Assembly (NCBI RefSeq): GCF_017052585.1
Contig: NZ_JAFFHZ010000002.1
Span: 186,001 to 250,000, forward strand
Direction of reading: 5' to 3'
Origin: Paenibacillus apiarius
GTDB lineage: Bacteria > Bacillota > Bacilli > Paenibacillales > Paenibacillaceae
Length of the DNA stretch: 64,000 bases
Part shown: positions 8,908 to 16,521 of the stretch, one piece after another
Layout: each line of letters begins with the position of its first letter
Numbering within the stretch: position 1 is the stretch's first letter
Translations under genes and position numbers: made by a program
Notes under the pieces: model-generated
Seen by the model: the letters and a program-made list of their open reading frames with translations, nothing else
Told to the model about the DNA's origin: nothing
The model's database searches: none

Positions 8908-9354
8908 TCAGGAGATGACCGTGTAGCTGAATTTCTTTTTGCCGAAGTTGATAGCTGCTTGATGTGTTGTTGAGCTATATTTTCCAAAATAAACATCGAT
9001 CCATCGATAGGTAAGGTTGCCGGCATTATTAAGATCTCCGGTATCTTCAACGACGAATGTATTTAAAGAGTGTCCGCCAGGAATCGTGATCCGCTGATTA
9101 TGATTCAGTACAATCATTGCTCCAAATCCATATAAGGGTTTATTCCAATTGCTGCTGCCCCATGAAGTCGGGTGAACGGCAACACCGCCAACATATGCGC
9201 TCTTGCCGCTGGCAAAGACAGGACTATTGTCTCTAGGGGCTCCTGTGTATGCTGTAAAGTCTTGATTGGTATAAACGGTGTCCGCAAAAGCCGCCGAGGA
9301 GGTTGCAAGAGCCAATGCAACAGAAATAACCATTGCCAAAAGCGACTTTTTCAT
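8908..9354 (-). CDS. Small secreted protein, possibly 3D/double-psi barrel fold
   Basis: Protein of 148 residues. ATG 9354 is preferred to ATG 9360 because AAGGAGGA leaves 7 bases before it. A clear signal peptide (MKKSLLAMVISVALALATSS, cleavage after AFA) is followed by a 120-residue beta-rich domain with HNQRITIPGGHSLNTFVVED and RWIDVYFGKYSS. The pattern T-x-x-V-x-D-T-G ... I-D-V-Y-F resembles 3D-domain and expansin/RlpA-like barrels that act on cell wall glycans, but the usual three catalytic Asp are not all obvious. It is the second gene of an operon with 9376-9942, 22 bases apart. Function unknown. Confidence 0.75.
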   Translation of the reverse strand: MKKSLLAMVISVALALATSSAAFADTVYTNQDFTAYTGAPRDNSPVFASGKSAYVGGVAVHPTSWGSSNWNKPLYGFGAMIVLNHNQRITIPGGHSLNTFVVEDTGDLNNAGNLTYRWIDVYFGKYSSTTHQAAINFGKKKFSYTVIS

Positions 9355-9375
9355 AGTCATTCCTCCTTATAAAAC

Positions 9376-9942
9376 CTATTCGTTCATAATCTCTCCTGAA
9401 AAAGAGTCATAAATGATCTGTTGCGGTTTTGTAGTGTTATCAAGACCGACGACGGTGATTGTAGAGTGGCCATTGGATGCTTGAAGAACAAAATGATACC
9501 CGTTGGCCCAATCGATACCAGGCAATAGATTTCGTTCTTGTTTGCTCTTTATTACTAATTGGGGACTATCCATATTGATTCCTTCACTTGAGACAACCAT
9601 GTCAGGACTAAAAGGCCCTACTCCGGGATAAACCTTTTCCGCACGGCCATTGCGTATTGATACGACTGCCCGCCTATGATCCGGAGTACCGACTTGCAAG
9701 TTCCATCTGCTCCTTTTGCCCTCCTGGCCGCTTGTTTCTCCAAGCCCATCATCTACACTTGTCAAATAAAGCGGCACAGCGCTTGAATCCCATTGCTTTG
9801 CTTTCAGCATCCCTACATGCAAGGCTTCTTTTACAGACAACTGTTGCAGATCTATACGGGAAACGGACATATTGCTGTAAACTACGAAAGCACAAGCCAA
9901 TACGATGACAATGCCTAGCATAGCACAGACTATTTTCCTCAT
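9376..9942 (-). CDS. Membrane-anchored extracytoplasmic protein, unknown function
   Basis: Protein of 188 residues with one N-terminal hydrophobic helix (IVCAMLGIVIVLACAFVVYS) and no lipobox, so probably a signal anchor. The rest is soluble and exported. It has LQVGTPDHRRAVVSIRNGRA and a repeated-strand look reminiscent of PepSY-like propeptide folds (YHFVLQASNGHSTITVVGLD, then IIYDSFSGEIM, a common PepSY ending of the type D-x-x-S-G-E-I). First gene of a two-gene operon with the secreted protein at 8908-9354; the pair may act together at the cell surface. No recognised family. Confidence 0.7.
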   Translation of the reverse strand: MRKIVCAMLGIVIVLACAFVVYSNMSVSRIDLQQLSVKEALHVGMLKAKQWDSSAVPLYLTSVDDGLGETSGQEGKRSRWNLQVGTPDHRRAVVSIRNGRAEKVYPGVGPFSPDMVVSSEGINMDSPQLVIKSKQERNLLPGIDWANGYHFVLQASNGHSTITVVGLDNTTKPQQIIYDSFSGEIMNE

Positions 9943-10120
9943 ATTTCTAATACCTCTCTGTATTTTTTAGCGAATTCTAGTCATTCTCCTATGGACTATT
10001 GCAAATGAGTTTCTTTACGTACTACATCATATGAGAGCTGAGAGAGTAAAGATTGTGTGTTATTCTCTTTCTGATTCCCATGTTCATCTGCTAAGCTGCA
10101 GTCCTGCAATCTGCGCATTC

Positions 10121-10148
10121 AAAAAGCCGGCCAATAGAGGCCGGCTTG
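10121..10148 (-). terminator. Intrinsic terminator after the DJ-1/PfpI gene
   Basis: AAGCCGGCC, loop AATAGA, GGCCGGCTT is a 9 bp perfect stem with TTTTT on the minus strand, 40 bases after the stop at 10188. The rest of 9943-10187 holds no gene; it should contain the promoter of the 9942 operon, which I cannot place with confidence. Confidence 0.85.
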
Positions 10149-10187
10149 CGGATATGATTCTTTCGACGCATAACAATGATTACCGAA

Positions 10188-10772
10188 TTATAACGAAGAG
10201 ATAAATAGCCCTTTGCCCACTGGCTGCACCGTCTCGAGAACGCGTTCAGCCATTTCGCTGCCCATTAACGTATGTATGACCCAAGATGATAGATCCTGTC
10301 CGGCAAGACACCCCGCGGCCGTGCTTACGTTGCCATGGTTCACAAAGCTGTCGTTGACAACTTCAACGCCAAATGCGGACAATTGAGCGGCCGCCGTCGG
10401 ATAGGTAGTAGCCCGCTTGCCGGTTAAGAAGCCCAGGGCTCCGAGCAGCAAGGCTCCTGAACACATGGAACCGATTAATTGTTTATCTGGAGAAAGATTG
10501 AATCGGCTTACATATGCAGGATTCTGAAACAATTTCAAAACCCCTTTGCCACTGCCGAATAGGACTGCGTCGGATGAATTAGCCTCCTCGATCATTCCGT
10601 GCATAGGTATTCTAAGTCCTGACATTGAAATATGCGACGGTTCTGTGCCGACAAGCTTTACTTCCCAATCTGCAATCCCACCTACCAATCGAACCCGATT
10701 CAATAAGTCCCATGTCAGGAATGTATCAAGATCCGTAAAATCATCAAAGCAAACAAGGGAGATTTTCAACAT
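10188..10772 (-). CDS. DJ-1/PfpI (class I glutamine amidotransferase-like) family protein
   Basis: Protein of 194 residues beginning MLKISLVCFDDFTDLDTFLT, the first strand of DJ-1 folds with the conserved acidic residue. The nucleophile-elbow Cys is in LIGSMCSGALLLGALGFLTG, followed by KRATTYP in place of the usual A-T-x-H, so the canonical His next to the nucleophile is Tyr here. Relatives include isonitrile hydratases, glyoxalase III-like enzymes and AraC-associated sensor domains; the precise reaction is not predictable. Single gene with its own terminator. Confidence 0.85.
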   Translation of the reverse strand: MLKISLVCFDDFTDLDTFLTWDLLNRVRLVGGIADWEVKLVGTEPSHISMSGLRIPMHGMIEEANSSDAVLFGSGKGVLKLFQNPAYVSRFNLSPDKQLIGSMCSGALLLGALGFLTGKRATTYPTAAAQLSAFGVEVVNDSFVNHGNVSTAAGCLAGQDLSSWVIHTLMGSEMAERVLETVQPVGKGLFISSL

Positions 10773-10849
10773 ATTTCACTCCTTCTGCTTTTATCATTCC
10801 ATCATCTTATTCGGCCGGAACGCAAATTATCCGGAAAAAGCACGCTCAT

Positions 10850-11770
10850 TTAGCCGTTTGCCATAATCGACGCGACATCCCGGAGCGCTGTGCGGCCTGC
10901 AGGGCTGATGCCCGCCAGCTGGAAGAAGCCGTGATTCACCCCAAAATATTTGCGGCATTGCGCTTCTACGCCAGCTTCAAGCAAACGGCGGTATAGCGCT
11001 TCACCCTCATCGGCGAGCGGGTCGAATTCGGCAGTCAAAATATGAGTGTCAGGCAGTCCCGCAAAATCATTCCGGAATAAAGGACTTGCCTCCGGGTGAG
11101 CTTTGGGTGTGTCGGCCAAATAGGCTTCGAAACCGCTAAGTAAAGTGTCACGGGTGATGACATAATCATCGCCGAACTTCTTATAACTTTCGCTTGAACC
11201 GTGCGCATCCAACATGGGATAGATTAAAATTTGCCGCGCAGGCATCCACTGCCGTTGCTCCTTGAGACGCAAACAGGTGACCAGTGCCAGATGACCGCCT
11301 GCGCTGTCACCTGCCAGCGTAATGTCATCCGGATTCCCGCCCCATGACAAGGCGTGTTCCCGCACGATCTGTGCGGCCTGAAGCGCATCGTCATGCGCAG
11401 CCGGATACACATGTTCCGGAGCCAAGCGGTAATCGACAGCAGCGACTAACGCTCTTCCTCTATTGGCTAACAGCCGCAGTTGGCGGTCGTGGGTGTCATG
11501 ATTCCCGCTGACAAAACACCCTCCATGATAATAAATCATCACCGGAAGGTTAGATTCATATGAGGGTCTATATATTCGGAACGGTATCCCATGAAGCGTG
11601 AGATTCTCGATTTTCCATACGGACACCTCCTCCCCTGCAAGCGGGATGGAATCCACATACCCTTGCCGGCGTTCTTCGATACTCTGATCTCTGGCCGATG
11701 GCCGCCCCGCTTCGATAAAGTCGTTCACCAAGCTGCGGATGCCTGGCTCCAGGTCATTCACATTCATCAT
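10850..11770 (-). CDS. Alpha/beta hydrolase, hormone-sensitive-lipase family esterase
   Basis: Protein of 306 residues behind GGGGAG. It has the oxyanion-hole motif YYHGGCF near residue 80, the nucleophile GDSAGGHLAL near residue 152, the acid in TAEFDPLADEGEALYRRLLE and the catalytic His in FGVNHGFF. These are the four marks of the bacterial HSL (type IV) carboxylesterases, which hydrolyse short-chain esters in the cytoplasm. It is separated from its neighbours by gaps of 77 and about 200 bases and is probably transcribed alone. The 11771-11973 gap shows no gene. Confidence 0.9.
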   Translation of the reverse strand: MMNVNDLEPGIRSLVNDFIEAGRPSARDQSIEERRQGYVDSIPLAGEEVSVWKIENLTLHGIPFRIYRPSYESNLPVMIYYHGGCFVSGNHDTHDRQLRLLANRGRALVAAVDYRLAPEHVYPAAHDDALQAAQIVREHALSWGGNPDDITLAGDSAGGHLALVTCLRLKEQRQWMPARQILIYPMLDAHGSSESYKKFGDDYVITRDTLLSGFEAYLADTPKAHPEASPLFRNDFAGLPDTHILTAEFDPLADEGEALYRRLLEAGVEAQCRKYFGVNHGFFQLAGISPAGRTALRDVASIMANG

Positions 11771-11973
11771 GCAAGCTACTCCCCTTTTTGTTTCACATGA
11801 GAGATACGGTGGCGCCCCCCATTACTGTCCATGTTACATCTGTTCAAGAGCAGGAAGCAATCTATTTTCCAGCTTTAGGAGCAGCGGCATATAAGAGGTT
11901 GCATGTTACACTCAATACCGGCAATAAAAGAAAAACACCATCCTTATGGACCGTGTTAGAACGAACGACAGTC

Positions 11974-12792
11974 TTAAGGCGCGAAGCCTTTCTGACTCAA
12001 ATAGACCTGATCCTTGGCAAAGACCTGCAGAAGTCTATCGTACACAAGACGATATGCGGAAGGATCGTACCAAGCTTCGAGACCAATCTCTTCGTACAGC
12101 GCATATATGCCTAAATTTTTGGTCCTTCTGCCGCCGCTGCCGTCTCCCATAAAATAATCATCCACACAGACGCGGTTCACCAATTTCTTTAATGTTTCCG
12201 GGAACCGTTCACTGCTGGGCAATACCGGAGCTATGGTCGCTTGAACCGGCACGCCCGCATCTGTCAGAAGCTGCATAGTCTTGAGCCGGGCGCCAATCGG
12301 CGGGGCACCGGGCGTGAAATGTTTGCGTATATCCTCCCGGTCAGTTTCAACGGTCATGCTCACTCTTACTTTATCTTTCAATAGAAGGAATAGATCAATA
12401 TCTCTCCGGACTAATGGACTTCGGGTCTGCACGAATAAAAAATCAGGCGGATCTTCAGCCATGACTTCCAGCAAAGCTCGGGTGACTTTCTCCTTGTGCT
12501 CAATGGGTTGATAAGGGTCGGTGCTGGATGACATGAAGATCGTCACCTTCCCTTTTTCCTTCGCTCTGCGAAGCTCTTTGCGCAGTAACTTAGCGGCTTC
12601 CTGCTTAATGTCCACCCAAGTCCCCCATGCCTCTTTACGGAACGTCGCCACAGGCATTTGACGCACATAGCAGTATGAACAACCAAATGAACAGCCTGCA
12701 TATGGATTCAGGGAGTGGCTATATTCGGACAGAAACCCCGTTCCTTTATTAAGAAGCGTCTTTGGATATTTGTAAAAAAACTTACTCTTCAC
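11974..12792 (-). CDS. SPL-family radical SAM protein
   Basis: About 272 residues. The 4Fe-4S/SAM motif is CSFGCSYCYV (C-x3-C-x2-C with a further Cys before the tyrosine), preceded by HSLNPYAG as in spore photoproduct lyase-like proteins of the Rv2578c type. FMSSSTDPYQPIE and SMTVETDREDIRKHF are further family signatures. I prefer GTG at 12792 (AGGGGG 8 bases upstream) over GTG at 12816. The gene directly follows a 2OG oxygenase remnant and, before that gene was split, would have been the last of an adaA-ogt-oxygenase-radical SAM operon, which suggests a DNA-repair role. That role is inference. Confidence 0.85.
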   Translation of the reverse strand: MKSKFFYKYPKTLLNKGTGFLSEYSHSLNPYAGCSFGCSYCYVRQMPVATFRKEAWGTWVDIKQEAAKLLRKELRRAKEKGKVTIFMSSSTDPYQPIEHKEKVTRALLEVMAEDPPDFLFVQTRSPLVRRDIDLFLLLKDKVRVSMTVETDREDIRKHFTPGAPPIGARLKTMQLLTDAGVPVQATIAPVLPSSERFPETLKKLVNRVCVDDYFMGDGSGGRRTKNLGIYALYEEIGLEAWYDPSAYRLVYDRLLQVFAKDQVYLSQKGFAP

Positions 12793-12816
12793 ACGCGAAT
12801 CCCCCTGCGAATACAC

Positions 12817-12978
12817 TCATTTTGCATTGTGGAAAATGATACCCAGACTGTACCTACTACCCGATGTAATCGTACTGACGCCGTGCCGAAGCGTAGCTCT
12901 ATAGTACCCGCGCGATCCGGAAACAGGACGATGATTCGTCGGGAAGATAAGCCCAGCTCCTTGTTCCAGTGATCTCCA
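12817..12978 (-). pseudogene. 2OG-Fe(II) oxygenase, C-terminal fragment
   Basis: A 53-codon open frame, too short for ordinary ORF calling, reads GAGLIFPTNHRPVSGSRGYY and RATLRHGVSTITSGSRYSLG then IIFHNAK and stops. RHGVS-x-V/I-TSG-x-RYSLG-x-IFHDA is the C-terminal signature of prolyl-4-hydroxylase-like 2OG-Fe(II) oxygenases, containing the distal iron His (RHGVS) and the 2-oxoglutarate-binding Arg (SRYSLG). An in-frame TAA at 12979-12981 ends the homology upstream. The N-terminal half of the same type of protein lies at 14955-15167. It abuts the radical SAM gene. Confidence 0.7.
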
Positions 12979-13083
12979 TTAAACTGTACAAAAATACTGA
13001 TAAAGATAGGATATAAAATGCAGAATATCCTTATTATTGAATTTTCGGAAATGTGTACATAAACATGATTACTTGGAGGACAA

Positions 13084-13659
13084 ATGGGTCAATTGGCATA
13101 CGTCAACAATAGCAACTCAGGATTGCAGGCTGTGCAACAACTATGTCTTTAAACCGGGTATTGATAAATACGAACAATGGATAAAATGGCTGCGGGACTA
13201 TTCCGCCTTCCTAAATCAGCGCATGAATGAGATCCTTTTAATTATGAAGGAACAATGCAGTTCATCACTCCTATGAAGCCAATCCCAAGGACTATCGGAT
13301 TAACTGAAAGTGATGATGTATACTTTCCAAATATTGAACAAATCTTTGAAGGGTACAAAAATGACAAGAACAAAATAATTAACGAGCTCCACTTCATCGA
13401 GGCAACTTTCATTGAGCTTTATAATGAGGGTAACAATTTAAAAGAAGAGCTTAATCAAAGAAAAGATGAAAGTGAGGAGTTAAGGCTGAAAAACGATGAG
13501 ATACGGCTTTTACGGGAGCAGGTAAAACATTATGAACAAATGTACAATCAGCAAATGATTTCAAGCGCATTCCCTCACCTACAATCTCAAAACCAACTTA
13601 AAGATAATTTGATTAAGTTTGATTCATTTATTTTCTCATCGAATATATTAATCATTTAA
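13084..13659 (+). pseudogene. Coiled-coil protein of unknown family, broken into three frames
   Basis: With a strong GGAGG site, ATG 13084 opens MGQLAYVNNSNSGLQAVQQL and stops after 24 codons. The next frame continues FKPGIDKYEQWIKWLRDYSA and FLNQRMNEILLIMKEQC, and a third (to 13659) gives LTESDDVYFPNIEQIFEGYK and a long charged coiled coil with KDESEELRLKNDEIRLLREQ. The order and lack of overlap suggest one ancestral gene of about 190 codons with two frameshifts. The third part alone (ATG 13255) could still be made. No family recognised. It lies in the block that splits the 2OG oxygenase gene. Confidence 0.4.
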
Positions 13660-14241
13660 TCCCTTTCCATTGAGAATTTTCTGCATACATTTTTCAACCC
13701 TTGACTCTCGAGTTTTGGATTGTTTGGGTTCAGAAAAATAAAGAATGTATGCTCTTTGCCGTCCCGGCGTCAATGCTTCAAAAGCAGTTTTCAAGGCAGG
13801 GATTTCATCGAATTTATTTTGAAATTCTTCAGGAATTATGAATTCTGTATTCTTTTTAAAATTCACTTCCAAACCGGCTTTTTCAACTTCAATGGCTTCA
13901 TAAATATAGGCTTTCAAGATGGTCTCCATTTCAACTATTTCTTGAAGATTGGTGAACCGAATCTGGCGCGCGGCCTGTACATTCTCCGTTTGTTGGATTA
14001 GAATCCCATGGGCATCCTGTAACAAGGCACCTTTGTGAAACAGAAGCGCACAATAGTCTTTAAATCCATGTATTAAAACTATGTTTTTTTTCTCAAACGT
14101 GTAACAAGGATGCATCCACTTAAATTCTTCTGTCAGCTCACATTCAAGAACGATATTTCTCAACTTCTCATATTCTTCCTTCCACTTTATAGCTTTACTT
14201 AAATATTCATCAACCTTTGGATTCATTCTACTCTTTGTCAT
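13648..14241 (-). CDS. YdeI/OmpD-associated (DUF1801 + OmdA) family protein
   Basis: Protein of 197 residues; ATG 14241 is chosen over TTG 14244 from the GAGGGG site upstream. The N-terminal DUF1801 part has WMHPCYTFEKKNIVLIHGFK, and the C-terminal OmdA helical part has ALTPGRQRAYILYFSEPKQS and KTRESRVEKCMQKILNGKG, the conserved ending of YdeI proteins. B. subtilis YdeI and relatives have been linked to acid or antimicrobial-peptide tolerance; the biochemical role is unknown. The ATG overlaps the stop of the chimeric frame at 14241 (TGATG). Confidence 0.85.
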   Translation of the reverse strand: MTKSRMNPKVDEYLSKAIKWKEEYEKLRNIVLECELTEEFKWMHPCYTFEKKNIVLIHGFKDYCALLFHKGALLQDAHGILIQQTENVQAARQIRFTNLQEIVEMETILKAYIYEAIEVEKAGLEVNFKKNTEFIIPEEFQNKFDEIPALKTAFEALTPGRQRAYILYFSEPKQSKTRESRVEKCMQKILNGKGLND

Positions 14242-14483
14242 CAAGGAACACCCCTCTTCAATTTTTCGATCAGCTGACAGTCAAGAATGATCATTCTCAA
14301 TTTCTCCAATTTTTTATAATAGGACATTAATTGGTGTCGTGTCAAGCAGACCTGGCTTGAAAAGTTACAGAGCTTATGTCGCTTAGTTTTACCATTAGTA
14401 TAAGTTGTACGGTCTTTTGAGGTCTTTGCCAACTCTTTTTTTAACTTTGTGTACTCAGCGACCGCCTCTGAATTGGTACGCAA
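14241..14483 (-). pseudogene. Chimeric fragment: GrpB C-terminus fused to a YdeI N-terminal piece
   Basis: The first half (LRTNSEAVAEYTKLKKELAK, then DRTTYTNGKTK) matches the C-terminal helix and D-x-x-x-Y-T-x-G-K ending of GrpB-family nucleotidyltransferase-like proteins. The second half (YYKKLEKLRMIILDCQLIEK) resembles the start of the neighbouring YdeI protein (EEYEKLRNIVLECELTEEFK). So this frame joins two broken genes, and the YdeI-like part suggests a partial duplication of that gene. Not expected to be functional. Confidence 0.5.
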
Positions 14484-14513
14484 CCAAAAAAGTGGTTGCT
14501 GATACGCTCATAA

Positions 14514-14885
14514 TTATTTCCGCCAAAAAGTTGAACAGTCTGCCTTATCCAAAATATTAAACTCGATCATTTTCTCAAGTAATGAGAAATCAACCGGACT
14601 ATCCCACTGGATACGTACCAACTGCTTGGTGTGATCATAGCCAGCCTGCACAATTTCATCAGAAAAATGATTAATCCCTGCCCTTTCAGGGGCAACAGCC
14701 AAATGATGTTTGGCTACGCTAAAGCCAATAATAAATGTGCCGTGATCGGTAAACATAGGCTGATTCCACGCAATTTTTGGCATTAAATTTGGAAATTTCT
14801 TAGTTACCCAAGCCAAAACTTCTTCCGTTCGGTCCCGATGTTGCGGGTTATCAATATGCGCTAAATATTCTGTAAAAACTTCCAT
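14514..14885 (-). CDS. DUF1801 iron-chaperone-like protein (YdhG/Fra type)
   Basis: Protein of 123 residues behind GGAGGG. It has [37 protein letters not shown] and [20 protein letters not shown], which are typical for the short DUF1801 proteins including B. subtilis Fra (YdhG), a frataxin-like iron donor for Fe-S cluster and haem assembly. The length matches the family. Assignment to an iron function is by family only. The gene is the only one in the 12.98-14.95 kb block, besides YdeI, that looks intact. Confidence 0.8.
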   Translation of the reverse strand: MEVFTEYLAHIDNPQHRDRTEEVLAWVTKKFPNLMPKIAWNQPMFTDHGTFIIGFSVAKHHLAVAPERAGINHFSDEIVQAGYDHTKQLVRIQWDSPVDFSLLEKMIEFNILDKADCSTFWRK

Positions 14886-14954
14886 GTTGTTCCCTCCTAA
14901 AATAAAAATTATGTCGTTCAGACAAATTCCTCAAACCCATTCGTTTGTAATTTT

Positions 14955-15167
14955 TTAAACTTCTACCAATAATACACAAACTTGTATTCCCCACTTCCGA
15001 ACCGGTATCTGGCCATATCTATTGTACTTCGAAAATTGGATTCCTCATCATCACGTATCTATAATGGCACGACACTGCCCTTTGTCCAATAGAGTTGGAA
15101 GCGCGGCATAACCCTTCTCGTCCAGCGAGAGCTGCAACGAATTCCAGTCCATAGAAGCAATGCGCTC
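14955..15167 (-). pseudogene. 2OG-Fe(II) oxygenase, N-terminal fragment with frameshift
   Basis: Directly after the ogt stop the minus strand reads NRLAERIASMDWNSLQLSLD, EKGYAALPTLLDKGQCRAII, then after a one-base frameshift at about 15055 RDDEESNFRSTIDMARYRFG and SGEYKFVYYW before a stop. L-D-x-x-G-Y-A-x-L-P-x-L-L-x-x-x-x-C and F-R-S-x-I-D-M-x-R-Y-R-F-G-x-G-E-Y-K are the N-terminal signature of the prolyl-4-hydroxylase-like family. The expected start codon position reads ATA. The matching C-terminal half lies at 12817-12978, about 2 kb away. Confidence 0.7.
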
Positions 15168-15177
15168 TGCGAGACGA

Positions 15178-15726
15178 TTAGGTATGCAGCGGACTCCTTT
15201 CCATAAGCAAGCTTTCACATTCCAGCCGCAGCAGCTGTTTCTTCATTTCTACGCCGCCACGATAACCGGTCAGCGCGCCGTTTTTACCGATTACCCGATG
15301 GCAAGGGATTGTAATCAATACCGGATTGGCGCCAATGGCAGCTCCTACAGCACGTACCGCGGCCGGTTTTTGAATGTGATTCGCGATGTCGGAGTAGGAC
15401 TGGGTCTGCCCGTACGGAATTTCGCGCAGCGCGTTCCACACCGCTAATTGAAACGAAGTGCCATACAAATCGGACGTCATGGCAAAGGACTTGCGTTTCC
15501 CTTGGAAATACTCCGTTAATTCAGCCGCATACGGGTGCAGTCTCTTATCATCCTGCAACAAAACACGGTTCGGAATACGGTTCATAACCCATTGGGATAG
15601 CTCTTCAAATGACTTATTGTGAGACCCTACATAACAAAGCCCTTTTGAGGTTGCAGCGATATACATGCGCCATTGTTGATGAACAAACAACGTCCAGTAA
15701 ATCGCTGTGTTATGATTTTCTTTCAT
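15178..15726 (-). CDS. ogt: O6-alkylguanine-DNA alkyltransferase (AdaB-type Ogt)
   Basis: Protein of 182 residues, the size of B. subtilis AdaB (179). The acceptor Cys is in ITIPCHRVIG and the helix-turn-helix/arginine-finger region in IPYGQTQSYSDIANHIQKPA and AVRAVGAAIGANPV. It removes methyl groups from O6-methylguanine by suicide transfer to that Cys. Its start overlaps the end of adaA by 17 bases, so the two are translationally coupled and should be induced together by methylated AdaA. Confidence 0.93.
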   Translation of the reverse strand: MKENHNTAIYWTLFVHQQWRMYIAATSKGLCYVGSHNKSFEELSQWVMNRIPNRVLLQDDKRLHPYAAELTEYFQGKRKSFAMTSDLYGTSFQLAVWNALREIPYGQTQSYSDIANHIQKPAAVRAVGAAIGANPVLITIPCHRVIGKNGALTGYRGGVEMKKQLLRLECESLLMERSPLHT

Positions 15727-16378
15727 TGTCCAGCACCTCCGCGGTTAATTTATTGCTGTATAATTGGCGATAGTCTGTCGGCGTATGCCCCGTTCTCTTC
15801 TTGAATAACGTTATGAAATAAGCTGTATTGGGAATGCCTACACGGAGTGCTATCTCCGCGATTGCTTTATCCGAAGTGGTGAGATGCTCAATAGCCTTCG
15901 ACATTCTCGTCCGCTGAATGTACTCGACCGGAGTTATTCCCTTGATCCGCTTGAAGGTGCGGTGCAAATGATAGGGGCTGCCATGACACACCTCGGCCAA
16001 TGCTTCCAGCGTTAAAGTTTCACTGTAATTCGTGTCGATGTATTGCGTGATTTGAGCCACCCAATCATCATCAGGCAATCGTTGTCCGCTCGGCTTGCAT
16101 CGTTTGCAGGGGCGAAAATGTTCTGCCATGGCCTGCTGCGCGCTTTGAAAGATACGCACATTTGCCATATTGGGAGGCTTTGATTTGCAAGAGGGCCGGC
16201 AAAAGATGCCCGTGGTCTTTACGGCGTAAAAAAACTTGTCATCGTAGGACGCATCGTTTTGCGTTATGGCGCGCCACATTTCGTCCGTTATGCCTTCCTC
16301 GCCCGTGCCTGCAGCAGGTTCGTGTTGAACTGCGATGCGCAGATTATCATGTTCCGGCTCTTTTTTATATTTCATCAT
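15710..16378 (-). CDS. adaA: AdaA: methylphosphotriester-DNA methyltransferase and AraC-type activator
   Basis: About 222 residues from ATG 16378; the first ATG at 16390 overlaps the GGAGG site. The N-terminal Ada zinc domain has the four Cys ligands (FCRPSC and PCKRC), the first being the methyl acceptor from phosphotriesters in other Ada proteins. The C-terminal AraC domain is seen in LTLEALAEVCHGSPYHLHRT and VGIPNTAYFITLFKKRTGHT. Methylation turns the protein into an activator of the adaptive response. It heads the operon with ogt and is divergent from alkA, with a shared 140 bp intergenic region (16379-16521) that should hold its operator. Confidence 0.93.
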   Translation of the reverse strand: MMKYKKEPEHDNLRIAVQHEPAAGTGEEGITDEMWRAITQNDASYDDKFFYAVKTTGIFCRPSCKSKPPNMANVRIFQSAQQAMAEHFRPCKRCKPSGQRLPDDDWVAQITQYIDTNYSETLTLEALAEVCHGSPYHLHRTFKRIKGITPVEYIQRTRMSKAIEHLTTSDKAIAEIALRVGIPNTAYFITLFKKRTGHTPTDYRQLYSNKLTAEVLDNERKS

Positions 16379-16521
16379 GCTCGCCTCCATTCACAGTATA
16401 ACCCCGTTGATGGCCGCATGTACGTTTCTGCGAATATAAAAGCAAGATATCAAAATCGCATCCAATCATTTTATGTTAAAACTAAAAGAGGAAGAAGAGA
16501 ACTTAGAAGGGGAGGATTGTC

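Noticed and set aside
11771-11973. Gene between the esterase and the radical SAM gene
   Set aside because: Open frames here have no ribosome binding site and no family resemblance.
16379-16521. A specific AdaA binding site in the adaA/alkA gap
   Set aside because: I could not find a convincing pair of A/B boxes by eye, so only the region is mentioned.
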